Origin: Dama dama
Lineage: Eukaryota > Chordata > Mammalia > Artiodactyla > Cervidae
Length of the DNA stretch: 64,000 bases
Direction: 5' to 3'
NCBI RefSeq assembly: GCF_033118175.1
Contig: NC_083714.1
Location: 13,268,001 to 13,332,000 of the forward strand
Of this stretch, positions 32,610 through 43,636 are shown in pieces. Positions within the stretch are counted from its first letter, which is position 1. Each line of letters opens with the position of its first letter. Both the position numbers and the translations under genes were made by a program. The notes beneath the pieces were generated by a model. That model saw nothing but the letters and a program-made list of their open reading frames with translations, made no database searches and had not been told where the DNA came from.

Positions 32610-34640
32610 AGGGGGCAAAAGTCCATTCTTTTTTGGTCCATTAGTTCCAGCAACAGAAATTTATGTGAGTTATTAGTTCATTTCATTGTGGAAGCACTAA
32701 AAACTAGTATGTGCTGAAACTAAATTTCTTTAATATTTTTTTATTCCTAGCAGCACCTTTTCTAGCAGCTGCCAATTTGAATCATTGCCCTTAAGAGCTT
32801 TAATGCTAGTTTTCTACATGCCTTATACATGTTTCACTAATGACATTCTTACAGTAACATCATATCCATGATCTCTGTATTAGCATACTCACTGTGAGCC
32901 CAGCATATCGCAAAAAGGAAATCTTTTTATAGTACTATCTATGGGATATCAGCACAATATAACTTTCTGGGAGGAAGTGGAGTGTTTATTATTGTTGTTA
33001 GATTAGGTTAATTTTGTAGTATAAAGTGTACCTTTTTTGTTTCACACTGGTAATGCAGTTTATATATAAGGCTTTTTCAAAGCAATTCAATGAACACATT
33101 ACTAGTTTAGGTTTACATAACTACTCTGACATACTAGAATCACATGTAGAGATGTTCAATAGTCTTTTTATGTTAAGTAATTTTTTTCACGTTGGCATGT
33201 TTTCTTAGGAAGTGAATTAATCTACTTGAGAGATGTAAAATGTTCTCAGTTGATACCCGAGTGTTGGATACACTCAGTGGCTTAAAAGCAAGACTTCTTT
33301 AAAAGCTTTTTCTTAGCAGCTCCAGGTCTGCAACTTTAGATAGTAAATGGTAGTAGGACTAATAGCTTTAACGGGAGAATGAGGAGTGAGAAATGTATAG
33401 ATCCGAGGTTGGCCACAAGTAAGAAAGGATGGCCAAGTGGTACGCTTTGGGTATTTGTTTTCTACCTCCTAAAAATGTAGCCTAATTTTAGGATTTAAGT
33501 CATTAAGGTAATAAGTATCTTTACCAAAAGGTCATGACTGTCACTTTTGTTCTAAGAATTATTTTTAAGTGTTTTTCTAGTTCACCTCATGCTTATCACC
33601 AGTATATGTTTCAGTTTATTTAAGAACTTGTTGGGGAAAAATGTCAGCAATAAGCCTGACCCTGCAGCAGGGTCTGACAGAAAAGTTGGAAACAAAGCCA
33701 TGGCTCTCTCTTTGGGACCCTTAACTTCTAAGTCTTCCATGTGAACTTCAGACCAAAAGTCTGCTACATACTACCCACCCCCAAAGTGAGTGATTTGTTC
33801 CCTGTGTTTACACTGTCAACTGCATGATCTCTTTACTACTTAAAGCTAAAATTATTTAATCTCATGATGGTGTTCTTCCATACGGCATTGAGCAAAAAGA
33901 TCTGTTATAAAACATGTTCCTGTTGTGTAGCTCACATTTTCTTTTTGGAAAAGATAGAGAACAGAAGATCTTCATAAGCCTATAAACTTCAGAAAAACCA
34001 GTTGATTCATTCTGTGTCTCAGCATCTAAAGAGAAAGAAATCTTTGTTTTTTGGTTAAACTTTAAACATTTTTCCATTCTTGAATTCATCATTCTCATGT
34101 TTTTACACTAGATGTGCCAGCTTTGTTTCCACATTCCAACTCAGTATTTCTTGTTACTTAATTTGAAGATCAACAATTCATTTACTCTTGTCACAAACTA
34201 CACACCACATTTCTGATATATTCATAAAATAGAACTAAGTAGGAGAAAGGGATGGAACAGAAATTTAGACCACACCTTGTAGTACTGACTAAAGCTTACA
34301 CATATTCTACTCAAACTGAGTTTATTCTAATTTTGGATTGACTTTTTAAAACCACAGCTTTAGTAGCAACAGTCAAATTGCCCAAATACTGCCTTTTCCC
34401 TAAAGGAGAACAGTCTCAAGTAAAAGTGGCATATAACTAGCAATAACTGAATTGACTGGTTGTATGTATACTGTTCGTTAAATGAATGTTTTGAGACTTG
34501 TGTATGAATTGCTGTTTCCAAGCTCTGTATAACTTTTAAATGGCTGGAACTACTCTTATATGGACAAGACTGTATTTTTGACATGCGCATATTTTTGTAA
34601 CTTAAAAAGGTAAATAAAATTTGCCTTTAACAAGTTTTCT
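32610..34640 (+). other. NXT2: NXT2 3' UTR
   Basis: About 2 kb of AT-rich sequence runs from the stop codon to the first well-placed polyadenylation signal, with no recognised repeat interrupting it. Open frames inside (for example the minus-strand ones at 33862 and 34360) have no support. Confidence 0.75.
34613..34618 (+). terminator. NXT2: NXT2 polyadenylation signal AATAAA
   Basis: AATAAA in GGTAAATAAAATTTGCC; cleavage would fall around 34630-34640. Further AATAAA copies at about 34667 and 34730 could be alternatives. Confidence 0.65.
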
Positions 34641-35547
34641 CAAGCTTGGTTTAAGGTCTTTTGATTAATAAAAATGGATATATAACAAAAAAAAACAAAA
34701 AATAAAAGTTTTTGTTACTTTAAAAAGAATAATAAAGGCTCCAGAACAGTTAGTTGTTTCTTCTTACACTATAAGGTTTAAAAAATAATTTTAAGTTAAG
34801 ATATTGAAAACAGTGATTAACAACTAGGACCTTGTCTTTTCTCTAGCCTATCTTGTTCTTCCTCTTTTCCTACCAAATACATTCCTGAGATTACCTGTTT
34901 GAAGTAGCAGTGAAGTTTCTAGTGAAATATTAGAAATTTTAAGTTTGAAAAGCTAGCCAAATATTAAAAAAAAAAAAAAAACTAGCCAAAATTCAGTGGG
35001 CAGTGAAACCAAAAGACAGTTCATTTTCAGGAAAAAAAAATGGTCCCATTAACTTTAATTCTACATTAAAAATATGTCAACAGACACTTGAGGAGTGAGA
35101 AGAGGCAACAGCCTTTGAAATCAACCCCTGTACTTCATCTCTTCAATGAGGCACCTATTTTTGACAATTTGATACCCCTGAAATTGATGTATTATAAATT
35201 CTTGCTAAAGCATAATCAGCCTTTTTTTCCTTTCTCAGTGGTACATAAAATAGTCTTAAAATCAATGGTGTCTTAGATTGATGAAATACAGTAATGAATT
35301 TTGCTAGATAAAAATGATTAGGAATCTACTTAGGTGTAAATTTGTAGACATTAGTGAAAGTAAAAGACTCCAAGCTTAAAAAGTTAATGACTCATGACTC
35401 AAACTCTGTCACCAAGTTATTTGCTTTTCATGTCTACCTCATCAGGCTGAAAGAGCCACAGACCTTATTTAAGTATGTAAGTGCCTTGGTGAACAGGAAT
35501 CAGCATTTTCCTAGTTTGAAATTTCCTATTAATGTATTTGTTGTTTA
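34641..35547. other. Unassigned intergenic DNA downstream of NXT2
   Basis: AT-rich DNA with A-runs. No gene or clear repeat; the two 60-codon frames at 35088 and 35354 look like chance. Confidence 0.5.
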
Positions 35548-35742
35548 GCTAAGTGGTGTCCAGCTCTTTTGCAGCTCCGTGGACTGTAGCCCACCAGGCT
35601 CCTCTGTCCATGGAATCTCCCGGCAAGAATACTGGAGTAGGTTGCCATTTCCCTCTCCAGGGGATCTTCCAGACCCAGGGATCGAATCCCCATCTCCTGT
35701 ATTTGCAGGTGGATTCTTTATCACTGAGCCACCAGGGAAGCC
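35548..35742 (-). mobile_element. Bov-tA-type SINE
   Basis: Minus-strand core from GTTTAGCTAAGTGGTGTCCA through CTTTATCACTGAGCCACCAG. A short ATTAAT lies just outside each end (TATTAATG before, CATTAATA after). Confidence 0.87.
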
Positions 35743-36320
35743 CATTAATAACATACAGTGTGTCTAAAAAGATAACTCTTGATGAGGCTGAAGGATAAAT
35801 GCAGTGTTTGGGAAAGGAGCAAGAAGTCAAAGTCAAGAAGGCATTTTATTCTGAAATGTTGCTGGATTGACTTGCCTGAAATTACTGATGCAGGAAATTT
35901 GATAGCAGGGGACTTCAGTTGCTGGGTTTTGTTATAATTTAATTATTTAATATTAAATTATTGATATATGATAGAATAAACATAGATGTGCTTTAACATA
36001 ACCTTATATATCTAGGGAGAGATGGTAGGGCATATTTAGCTTTTTATTTAACAATTGTCTCTATAATAAAAATACTCCATCAAAACAGTTGCTACCAAAC
36101 TCTGCTGTATTCTATTGGATATTTGCCCTTCTATGTCAAGTGCATCTTTCTATACAAAAGATTTCTTGGTGACTTATCAGTGGGCTATATACATCAATTT
36201 TGCTTCCCAGAGAAGCCCTAAAAAGTAGAGAACTATAGAATATTGTTGGAATAATGTGTCAGATGGAGGGTCTTAGACTACAGACTCCATCTGAGGTTGA
36301 AGTATATGCACCCTCTAGAT

Positions 36321-36567
36321 CAGTGGTTTTCAAAGTTTTGCTCTAACGCACAGAGGTGTAAAATGTCACAAGCCAGTATACAAATACATCTACATATAAT
36401 AAACTAGTAATAAAAATTATGTGTCTAAAATAAAACTCGTGTTTTATTTTGTGATGTGCTTCTGGTATTTCTACTTCATTTTATTAATTTTTAAAGTGCT
36501 GATCATAGCCTACTTAATTGATTTTTACAACTTCCTGTTAGATTGTACCAGTAGTTTGGAAAGCATG
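36321..36567 (+). repeat. hAT-type DNA transposon fossil
   Basis: CAGTGGTTTTCAAAGTTTTG at the left and AGTTTGGAAAGCATG at the right form imperfect inverted ends of the CAGTGGTTCTCAAA type used by Charlie/MER-like hAT elements. The AT-rich interior and the ~250-bp length fit a non-autonomous member. Confidence 0.5.
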
Positions 36568-37040
36568 AAAATAGAGGAAGTATAATATTTTCACCATCAC
36601 TTTCTAGTGGGGGGTGGGGAGGAGGATTGGCTTTTAAAAAGCACTGTTGTATCGGTGATGTCACCTGGGGCTCAGAAAAGATCAAAAACTTCTTCTCAGG
36701 CATGTCATATTTGTGGAGGACGATGAAGGAGCAGGCCTGTTTTCCTCCCATTCCTTATCTTGCACCTGAAGTTCAAAGCTAAGAAAATAACTGGTTAGGC
36801 TAGTCTTTAGGCAGAATCTGGGAATAGGATGTGTGGCAATGAAATAAAGATGAAATGGAGGAGGCTGCCCTATTTCAGATGTCCAAGCAGAGAACTGAGA
36901 AGGCATTCCAGCAGAACCATTTCTGAACATGGTTTGATACCAAATACACTGTATTTCAGCCTATTTTAAGTCAATTTCATGTGTTTTTCTCTTTCCCTCC
37001 CTTCTTGGACATCCCAAACATCTGCATTCAACCCTCCTGG

Positions 37041-37164
37041 TTGGGAATTCCCTGGAAGACTAGGGATTAGGACTCAGCACTTTCACTTCCAAGGCATGGG
37101 TTCGATCCCTGGTTGGGGAACTAAGATCCTGCAAGCCACACGGTGCATTGGGAGGAAAAAAAAC
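37041..37164 (+). mobile_element. CHR-type SINE
   Basis: TTGGGAATTCCCTGG, TTAGGACTCAGCACTTTCAC, GGGTTCGATCCCTGGTTGGG, GAACTAAGATCCTGCAAGCC and an A-rich end. This tRNA-derived family is shared by cetaceans and ruminants. Confidence 0.85.
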
Positions 37165-37890
37165 AAGACATGGTTTACCAAAGGCTATGGTGGGCTCTAA
37201 GGTGTATATCTTAGCAGGACTTGTCCAGCTCCACAAAAAGCCTAGGATTAGATTGATACAGATAGAGACAACTTTTTTTTTTTTTTAACTATGAAAGGAG
37301 CTTCAGGGCCTTTAAGAAAAGCAAGGATAGCAATTCGCAAATGTATTTTTGAGAGGTGTTTCTATAAAGGGGAAAAAAATGGGCCTGAACATTATTGATT
37401 CCAGTTCTCTTACTCAACAGCAGGATATCAGCAAGCGGTGTCTGCAACACTTAGCAAGTGCAAGTGCTGCAGTCCGCCTTGGAACCCCAAGCTGCCTGAG
37501 GCGACCAGCCTACTCTCTCTTCCCCTAACCCTTCCGTGTTGTTTCTGAAGGAGCCTTTGGGAAGGACTTCTCTAATAAGCTCATCTGTCCATTGGTGGCA
37601 CCCAGGATTCCCAGTGGTCCAAGTCCAATCTTGGGGATAAAAATTCATTGTCTCTTGATGTTGCCAGTGAGAAATTGCAAGCTTGGGACAAGGGACCAGA
37701 AGAGAAATTAGCTGGGGGGATGTGGAGGAGCAGTTGGATAAATTTTGCCTTCTAAACAAAGTAAAAGGAGGAAGTAGGGGAGATAAACTAGAAAATTTAG
37801 TCTCCCTTGGATAGGAAATTTATCATCACTGCATGACAGTTAAGGATGCCCTTGTATCTTAGAATGAGAAATGCAGCTAAAATATACATA

Positions 37891-38203
37891 TATGGGACTT
37901 CCCTGGTCGTCCAGTGGTTAAGAATCCACCTTCTAATGCAGGGGACATGAGTTTGATCCCTGATCAGGGAACTAAGATTCTTATATGCCACAAGGCAACT
38001 GAGCCTGCATGCCACAACTAAAAATAAGCCCATGTACCGCAACGAAGAACTGAAAGTGTAAAGTGAAAGTGTTAGTTGCTCAGTTGTGTCTGACTCTGCA
38101 ACACTATGGACTGTAGCCCGCCAGGCTTCTCTGTCCATGGAATTCTTCAGGCAAGAATACTGGAGAGGGTTTGCAGCCAAAAATAAATAAATAAATATCT
38201 TAA
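37891..38203 (+). mobile_element. CHR-type SINE interrupted by a Bov-A SINE
   Basis: GGGACTTCCCTGGTCGTCCA, AGTGGTTAAGAATCCACCTT and GGGAACTAAGATTCTTATAT lead to GTACCGCAACGAAGAACTG. A Bov-A copy (38048-38171) then intervenes, and CAGCCAAAAATAAATAAATA resumes the CHR tail. Confidence 0.85.
38048..38171 (-). mobile_element. Bov-A monomer inside CHR SINE
   Basis: GTGAAAGTGTTAGTTGCTCA, GTTGTGTCTGACTCTGCAAC, CCAGGCTTCTCTGTCCATGG, GCAAGAATACTGGAGAGGGT. About 124 bp, minus strand. Confidence 0.85.
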
Positions 38204-38322
38204 CAAATACAATATACATGCATATGCTTACAAATCTCTGGGAGACCAGTGCAAAACTAATAATGGACACGTCCTTCTTCCATGTGCCCCTTTCTCCCAA
38301 TCTTCTGAAGTCCTACATTGTT

Positions 38323-38778
38323 TTTTTTGTTGTTGTTGTTGTTGGCAATGTAATGTCTCTGCTCTTTATTTATTTTTCATTTATTTTTATTAGTTGGAGG
38401 CTAATTACTTTACAATATTGTAGTGGTTTTTGCCATACATTGACATGAATCAGCCATGGATTTACATGTGTTTCCCATTCTGATCCCCCCTCCCACCTCC
38501 CTCCCCACCCCATCCCTCTGGGTCATTCCAGTGCACCAGCCCTGAGCACTTGTCTCATGCATCCAACCTGGGCTGGTGATCTGTTTCACACTTGATAGTA
38601 TACATGTTTCAATGCTATTCTCTCAGATCATCCCACCCTCACCTTCTCCCACAGAGTCCAAAAGTCTGTTCTATACATCTGTGTCTCTTTTTCTTTCCTG
38701 CATATAGGGTTACCGTTTCCATCTTTTTAAATTCCATATATATGTGTTAGTATACTGTATTGGTGTTTATCTTTCTGT
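38323..38778 (-). mobile_element. 5'-truncated L1_BT-like insertion with foreign micro-fragment in its tail
   Basis: The reverse complement of the bovine L1 3' UTR (TAGTTGGAGGCTAATTACTT through CCCCTCCCACCTCCCTCCCC) is flanked by GAAG(T/C)CCTACATTGTT (38307-38322 and 38779-38794, 15/16). Between the T-rich/(GTT)n tail and the L1 end lie 29 bases (about 38340-38368) matching BovB, see findings. Confidence 0.88.
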
Positions 38779-38794
38779 GAAGCCCTACATTGTT

Positions 38795-39389
38795 ATGCTT
38801 CCTAAAAATCTCCCCAATTTCAGACTCTGGTCCTATCCTGCCATCCCCTCAAATCCCTCTTTCCATCCCACCCAAACTTCGTGTCCTAAGAGTCATCACC
38901 TCGGGCCCCACCCTCCACTTTCAAGTTAAGTTTAACTCATAAACTCACCATGGAGATGATTGGCTTCTATCTCTTGGGGTTGTTATATTTTGTCTGGAAG
39001 CATCTGGAACAATACCATAATTCAAAGGAATGGCTTACTAATCTTGGCTCTTCAGACATATTTTGTGTGTGAGGAATGGGAGAAGTTTGACTTGAAGATC
39101 CAGAGAGAGGGACGTTTGGTACCCCTCCTACTATACCACGTAGAAGGGGAACTCATATATATCATTTATCATGGCATATAAATGAGCCCACCATATAAGC
39201 TCCCAAATATCTTACTGATCATATTTCCTTTTGACTTCTGTTCACTGTTCTAAATGGCTTTCATTCCATTGCTGCTCTCTCTCTGTCAGTGGGCTGAGAA
39301 CACTCCCAAACTTCATTTCTCCCTGATGCTGCTTATGAGACTGCAGAGCCCCTCTGGCAGCAGCCAAAGAAAGCTCTAGAAGATGGTTT
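38795..39389. other. Unassigned intergenic DNA
   Basis: No supported gene or repeat. The frames at 38744 and 38960 are short and featureless. Confidence 0.5.
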
Positions 39390-39570
39390 TGTGTGAGCTA
39401 ATGGGTCTGGACTCTAAAGTCAGAGAACTGGAGATGAACTGCAGACTTGCCAATTGCTAGTTGTGTGATCCTTCAGTAAGTCACTAATCCTCCACCAGAG
39501 CCTCCAATACCTCATCTAGAAAAGGGAGATGATAATACTGACATGACAAGGTAATTGTGAGGCCTGAATT
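39390..39570 (+). repeat. MIR fragment
   Basis: GGTCTGGACTCTAAAGTCAG, ATTGCTAGTTGTGTGATCCT, CCTCATCTAGAAAAGGGAGA and TGAGGCCTGAATTAGATAC follow MIR order nearly end to end. Confidence 0.78.
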
Positions 39571-39629
39571 AGATACGGCTGTACTGTTCCTGGCACACAG
39601 CAATAATATAGCTGACCATCATTGACCAC

Positions 39630-39790
39630 TTACATATGCCCAGCTATGTTGAGCACCTCACATGCATTATTATCTCATCTGACATCACAATAGCCTTATG
39701 AGATAGGTATTATTGTCATGACCATTTCACAAATGAGGAAACTGAAGCTTAAAGAGATAGTCACTTGTCCAAGGCCATTCGGTGGCAGAA
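39630..39790 (-). repeat. MIR fragment
   Basis: CATTATTATCTCATCTGACA, CCTTATGAGATAGGTATTAT, ATTTCACAAATGAGGAAACT, GTCCAAGGCCATTCGGTGGC: a minus-strand MIR from its 3' part into the core. Confidence 0.75.
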
Positions 39791-39898
39791 GTGGTTTTCA
39801 AAACCAGTCCTTTATGATTCTAACAATAATGATACCAAAATTACAGGCACTTCACCAATAGTAGCAGTTGCTATAATTGCTGTGTGTACATTCTTAAG

Positions 39899-40145
39899 CA
39901 AAAAAGAACTAAAGAGCCTCTGGATGAAGGTGAAAGAGGAGAGTGAAAAAGCTGGCTTAAAACTCAACATTCAAAAAACTAAGATCATGGCATCCGGTCC
40001 CATCACTTCATGGCAAATAGATGGGGAAACAATGCAAACAGTGACAGATTTTATTTTTGTGGGCTGCAAAATCATTGCAGATGGTGAGTACAGCCATGAA
40101 ATTAAAAAGACACTTGCTCCTTGGAAGAAAAGCTATGACAAACCT
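39899..40145 (+). mobile_element. BovB fragment (host of the 40.1-kb insertion), left part
   Basis: Encodes SLWMKVKEESEKAGLKLNIQ, then KTKIMASGPITSWQIDGE, the RTE RT thumb region, and breaks off after GCTATGACAAACCT. It resumes at 42053, AGACAGCTTATTAAGAAGCA, exactly where BovB sequence should continue. Confidence 0.88.
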
Positions 40146-41150
40146 CAGTTCAGTTCAGTTCAGTTCAGTCGCTCAGTCGTGTCCGACTCTTTGCGACCCC
40201 ATGGACCACAGCACGCCAGGCCTCCCTGTCCATCACCAACTACCGGAGTTTACTCAAACACATGTCCATTGAGTCGGTGATGCCATCCAACCATCTCATC
40301 CTCTGTTATCCCCTTCTCCTCCTGCATTCAATCTTTCCCAGCATCAGGTCTTTTACAATGAGTCAGTTCTTCACATCAGGTGGCCAAAGTATTGGAGTTT
40401 CAGCTTCAGCATCAGTCCTTCCAATGAATATTCAGGACTGATTTCCTTTAGGATGGACTGGTTGGATCTCCTTGCCATCCAAGGGACGCTCAAGAGACTT
40501 CTTCAACACCACAGTTCAAAAGCATCAATTCTTTGGCACTCGGTTTTCTTTATAGTCCAGCTCTCACATCCATACATGACTACTGGAAAAACCATAGCCT
40601 TGACCAGACGGATCTTTGTTGGCAAAGTAATGTCTCTGCTTTTTAACATGCTGTCTAGGTTGGTCATAACTTTCCTTCCAAGGAGGAAGTGTCTTTTAAT
40701 TTCATGACTGCAGTCTCCATCTGCAGTGACTTTGGAGCCCCCCAAAATAAAATCTGTCATTGTTTCCACTGTTTCCCCATCTATTTGCCATGAAGTGATG
40801 GGACCAGATGCCATGATCTTAGTTTTCTGAACGTTGAGTTTTAAGCCATCTTTTTCACTCTCCTCTTTCACTTTCATCAAGAGCCTCTTTCCTTCTTTGC
40901 TTTCTGCCATGAGGGTGGTGTCATCTGCATATCTGAGGTTATTGATATTTCCTCCTGGCTATCCTGATTCCAGCTTGTGCTTCATCCAGCCCAGCGTTTC
41001 TCATGATGTACTCTGCATATAAGTTAAATAAGCAGGGTGACAATATACAGCCTTGACGTACTCCTTTCCCTATTTGGAACCAATCTATTGTTCCATGTCC
41101 AGTTCTAACTGCTGCTTCTTGACCTGCATACAGGTTTCTCAAGAGGCAGG
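40146..41150 (-). mobile_element. Young BovB 3' part with RT catalytic box
   Basis: Starts with (CAGTT)n, then CGCTCAGTCGTGTCCGACTC and the full BovB 3' end. On the minus strand it encodes LRNLYAGQEAAVRTGHG, then VRQGCILSPCLFNLYAEYIM, a YADD box (codons 40920-40931), and KVKEESEKDGLKLNVQKTKI. A frameshift near 40957 breaks the RT. It ends at GGCAGGT where BovB would continue into the rest of RT. Divergence from consensus-like text is low. Confidence 0.88.
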
Positions 41151-41430
41151 TAAGGTGCGGCCGCGGCGAGCAGGCCGCCCAGAGACAGATTGCGTGGAGG
41201 CAGAGACTGCACCGTTTCCCGCTTCCCCGCACGGCTCTGCGGACCGGCCAGGCAGGCCGGGGATCCCCTGCGAGTTCGGGAGAAGCCGCAGCCAGGCCGA
41301 CTGCGCGTCCCGGGAACATGGAAGGGGGCCCGATACCGGCCCTTAAAGCATCCCGTCCTCCCCCGCCGACCCCAGGCGCCCGCCTCCTGGCTCCAGAGCC
41401 GCGGCCGCAGGACCCAGAAGCACAAGTCTG
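41151..41430 (+). other. Isolated CpG-dense block of unknown origin
   Basis: By eye about 22 CpG lie between 41155 and 41345, including GCGGCCGCGGCGAGC, CTGCGCGTCCCGGG and CCGCGGCCGC just after. It has long open frames on both strands (for example 41190-41651 plus, 41105-41614 minus) that come from CpG/GC richness; no domain is recognised. It looks like a first exon/promoter of a CpG-island gene, embedded in BovB pieces. Confidence 0.5.
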
Positions 41431-41860
41431 CTTTGCTACAGAGACTGGAGAGGCTCTCTGAGGGCAGGACGTTTGCTCTATTCTGCTCAGATAGTCTTGG
41501 GGACAAGTGCCTGCCACAAACTGAGAAGAGAATCGGGTTTTTGCCTTTGTTTCCTCGTGATGCTGCTGTGTTCAGAGGCCAGGAGAGTTCAAGCTCCTGC
41601 GTCAGTAACATCAAAGTGCTGTCTCCTGATTGGACTGTTTTCAGGAACTGACATCAGTTTCATACAGCTTAAGCTTAAAAGGTGAAGAAACTGAAGCATG
41701 AGAGAGCCACGTGATTGACTGAGTATCATGAAGCCTGGAAGGTGGCAATTTCTTGGTTTCTGCTTTCTCCATCAGACTTAGCAGCATGTTGTTTTCTGGC
41801 TGTTACATGAAAAATTTAGTTTGTATTAATCATACATGAAGCAGTAAGAATTTGCTATTT
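41431..41860 (+). other. Non-BovB sequence within composite insertion, including a MIR-like piece
   Basis: Ordinary base composition. GGTGAAGAAACTGAAGCATG (about 41681) resembles reverse-strand MIR. No recognised coding sequence. It joins BovB at about 41861 (GTGATCACATGGACCACAGC). Confidence 0.45.
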
Positions 41861-42041
41861 AGTGATCACATGGACCACAGCCTTATCTAACTCAGTGAAA
41901 CTATGAGCCATGCCATGTAGGGCCACCCAAGACGGACAGGTCATGGTGGAGAGTTCTGACAAAATGTGGTCCACTGGAGAAGGGAATGGCAAACCACTTC
42001 AGTATTGTTGCCTTGGGAACCCCATGAACAGTATGAACAGT
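41861..42041 (+). mobile_element. BovB 5'-region piece
   Basis: TGGACCACAGCCTTATCTAA, GGGCCACCCAAGACGGACAG, GTCATGGTGGAGAGTTCTGA and GGCAAACCACTTCAGTATTG belong to the BovB region upstream of the endonuclease (compare the minus strand of 3070-3190). It ends with a doubled GAACAGTAT. Confidence 0.8.
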
Positions 42042-42052
42042 ATGAGAAACCT

Positions 42053-42215
42053 AGACAGCTTATTAAGAAGCAGAGACATCAGTTTGCCGACAAAGGTCTG
42101 TGTAGTCAAAGCTATGGTTTTTCCAGTAGTCATGTATGGATGTGAGAGTTGGACCATAAAGAAGGCTGACCACTGAAGAACTGATGTTCTTGAACTGTGG
42201 TGTTGGAAAAGACTC
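42053..42215 (+). mobile_element. BovB fragment (host), right part
   Basis: Continues the host BovB in frame order: SLLRSRDISLPTKVCVVKAM, VFPVVMYGCESWTIKKADH, then ELWCW-like sequence, truncated near 42215. Confidence 0.88.
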
Positions 42216-42614
42216 TGCCTAGATCGGACCGTGATAGCTGTTTTCTTGGGGTTAGAAAAGGTAAGAGGTTGTGTCAGCTAGAGACAAGGCTTGATTAGCC
42301 CTTCGAGAAAGAATTAACCTTTCAGTTCTGAGGACAGTTAACTGATATCATCCAGCAACAGTGTCTGCAGGATCCTCTGCAGTATTTGAGCTGATGTCAT
42401 GCTCTTCTGGGGCAGCCTCTAGCCCATGACTGAACACAGCGAGAAGGCTAAAGCCTGGCTATTTCAGCCCTTCGCAAAACTTCTCTAATGGACCATCCTT
42501 GCCCTGCAGCCCTCCCCTAGATTGGCCAAGCCTTTCAGGTCCGCATCACAGGCCTGCCTAGCTCTGCTTTTTCTTGTTTTTCTGCTCACAAATATCAGAT
42601 ACACATCATTGTTT

Positions 42615-42722
42615 GGGGACTTCCCTGGTGGTCCACTGGCTAAGACTCTATGCTCCCAGTGCAGTGGGCCTGGCTTGTATCCCTGGTCTGGGAACTAGTT
42701 CCCAAATGCTGCAATTTAGACC
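42615..42722 (+). mobile_element. CHR-type SINE (5' part)
   Basis: GGGGACTTCCCTGGTGGTCC, GGCTAAGACTCTATGCTCCC, TGTATCCCTGGTCTGGGAAC. No clear A-rich tail. Confidence 0.78.
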
Positions 42723-43636
42723 CAGGTAATTAATGTCTAGAGACTTTGCTGCCCAACATTGTTTACTCCCTCTTTATCGTTCACAGGGTTAACCCCTAAT
42801 AAGCCTTTTTCAAATCCCTAACTCCATCTCAGTATCTCCTCCTTACAGAACATAAACTGACCCAAAGGGGTTTGTTGCCTGTCCTTTGCTGAACTGAAGC
42901 ACTGGATCAATCTTGAGAGTGAGTGTCTGGTGGCTTCTCAGGCAGATATCCTAGTAGCCTGCTTGACCATTGCCATGGAAACTTCCCCAGGAAAGGGGGA
43001 AAAAGAAGGAGACAAGGACTCATTGTAAAGTCCCACACTCAGCCTATGGGAGAGGATCCCCAATCACTTGGACCAAAGGCTTGGGGTCCTGGCCAATTGC
43101 ATTTGGCCCTGTGAGGGTTGGAATTGAAGAGGGGAAGGAGAGATACTTAGGCTGACCAAGTCTGAAAGAGATGGAGGATGGGGAGGGAAATGCTGGGGAA
43201 TGGGAGTGTATGGCCCAGAGAGCAGTTAGTATTCAACAAGGAACCATGGCATCCTCAAGTCTTAGCATCCTGGCAACAAAATCTGCACTTAACCAGTACT
43301 TTCCACACAGAAACTGGCCTGTCAAAAATTTCTGTATGCCCTGGCCTCTTCCCCACTCTACCTCCAGCTCTTCTCTCTGTATGTCCCAACACCACTGCTC
43401 CAGAACAGACTCTGAACCTAGTCTAGGGGTCCGCAGACCCCCAGAGCTTCAGGAGAGGTCTGGGATTCCCCCAGAGAAGCATGAGTATTTATCTGGGGAC
43501 AGAACCTGTAGGTTTCATCAGCATCTCAAACATAAATATAATGCTATAGAGATTAGGAACTATTGTCCAGGGAAAGTGAGTCCATTTTTATGGATTTAGC
43601 AGGCAGAATTAGCACACAGTATTGAAACTGCCTGAC
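42723..43636. other. Unassigned intergenic DNA with overlapping chance ORFs
   Basis: Frames at 42923-43155, 43171-43599 (142 codons) and 43178-43426 overlap each other. None shows a domain, and the longest ends at an ordinary stop with no splice-linked partner. Confidence 0.45.

Larger units (their letters stand above)
40146..42041. mobile_element. Composite BovB insertion carrying ~0.7 kb of non-BovB DNA
   Basis: The insert is bounded by ATGACAAACCT (40135-40145) and ATGAGAAACCT (42042-42052), a 10/11 target duplication within an older BovB. Inside, in order: a young minus-strand BovB 3' part (40146-41150), non-BovB sequence (41151-41860, first ~200 bp extremely CpG-rich), and a plus-strand piece of BovB 5' region (41861-42041). 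The arrangement fits one retrotransposition event with 5' inversion, with the foreign segment at the RNA 5' end. Sequential insertions are the alternative. Confidence 0.65.

Noticed and set aside
41105..41651. Overlapping 150-190-codon frames on both strands in the CpG-dense block
   Set aside because: They overlap each other on opposite strands, run into BovB sequence and show no domain. High GC lowers stop frequency, so openness is not evidence of coding.
43171..43599. 142-codon frame, length equal to the neighbouring NXT2 product
   Set aside because: Sequence is unrelated to NXT2 or any family I recognise; the equal length is coincidence, and a second frame overlaps it.
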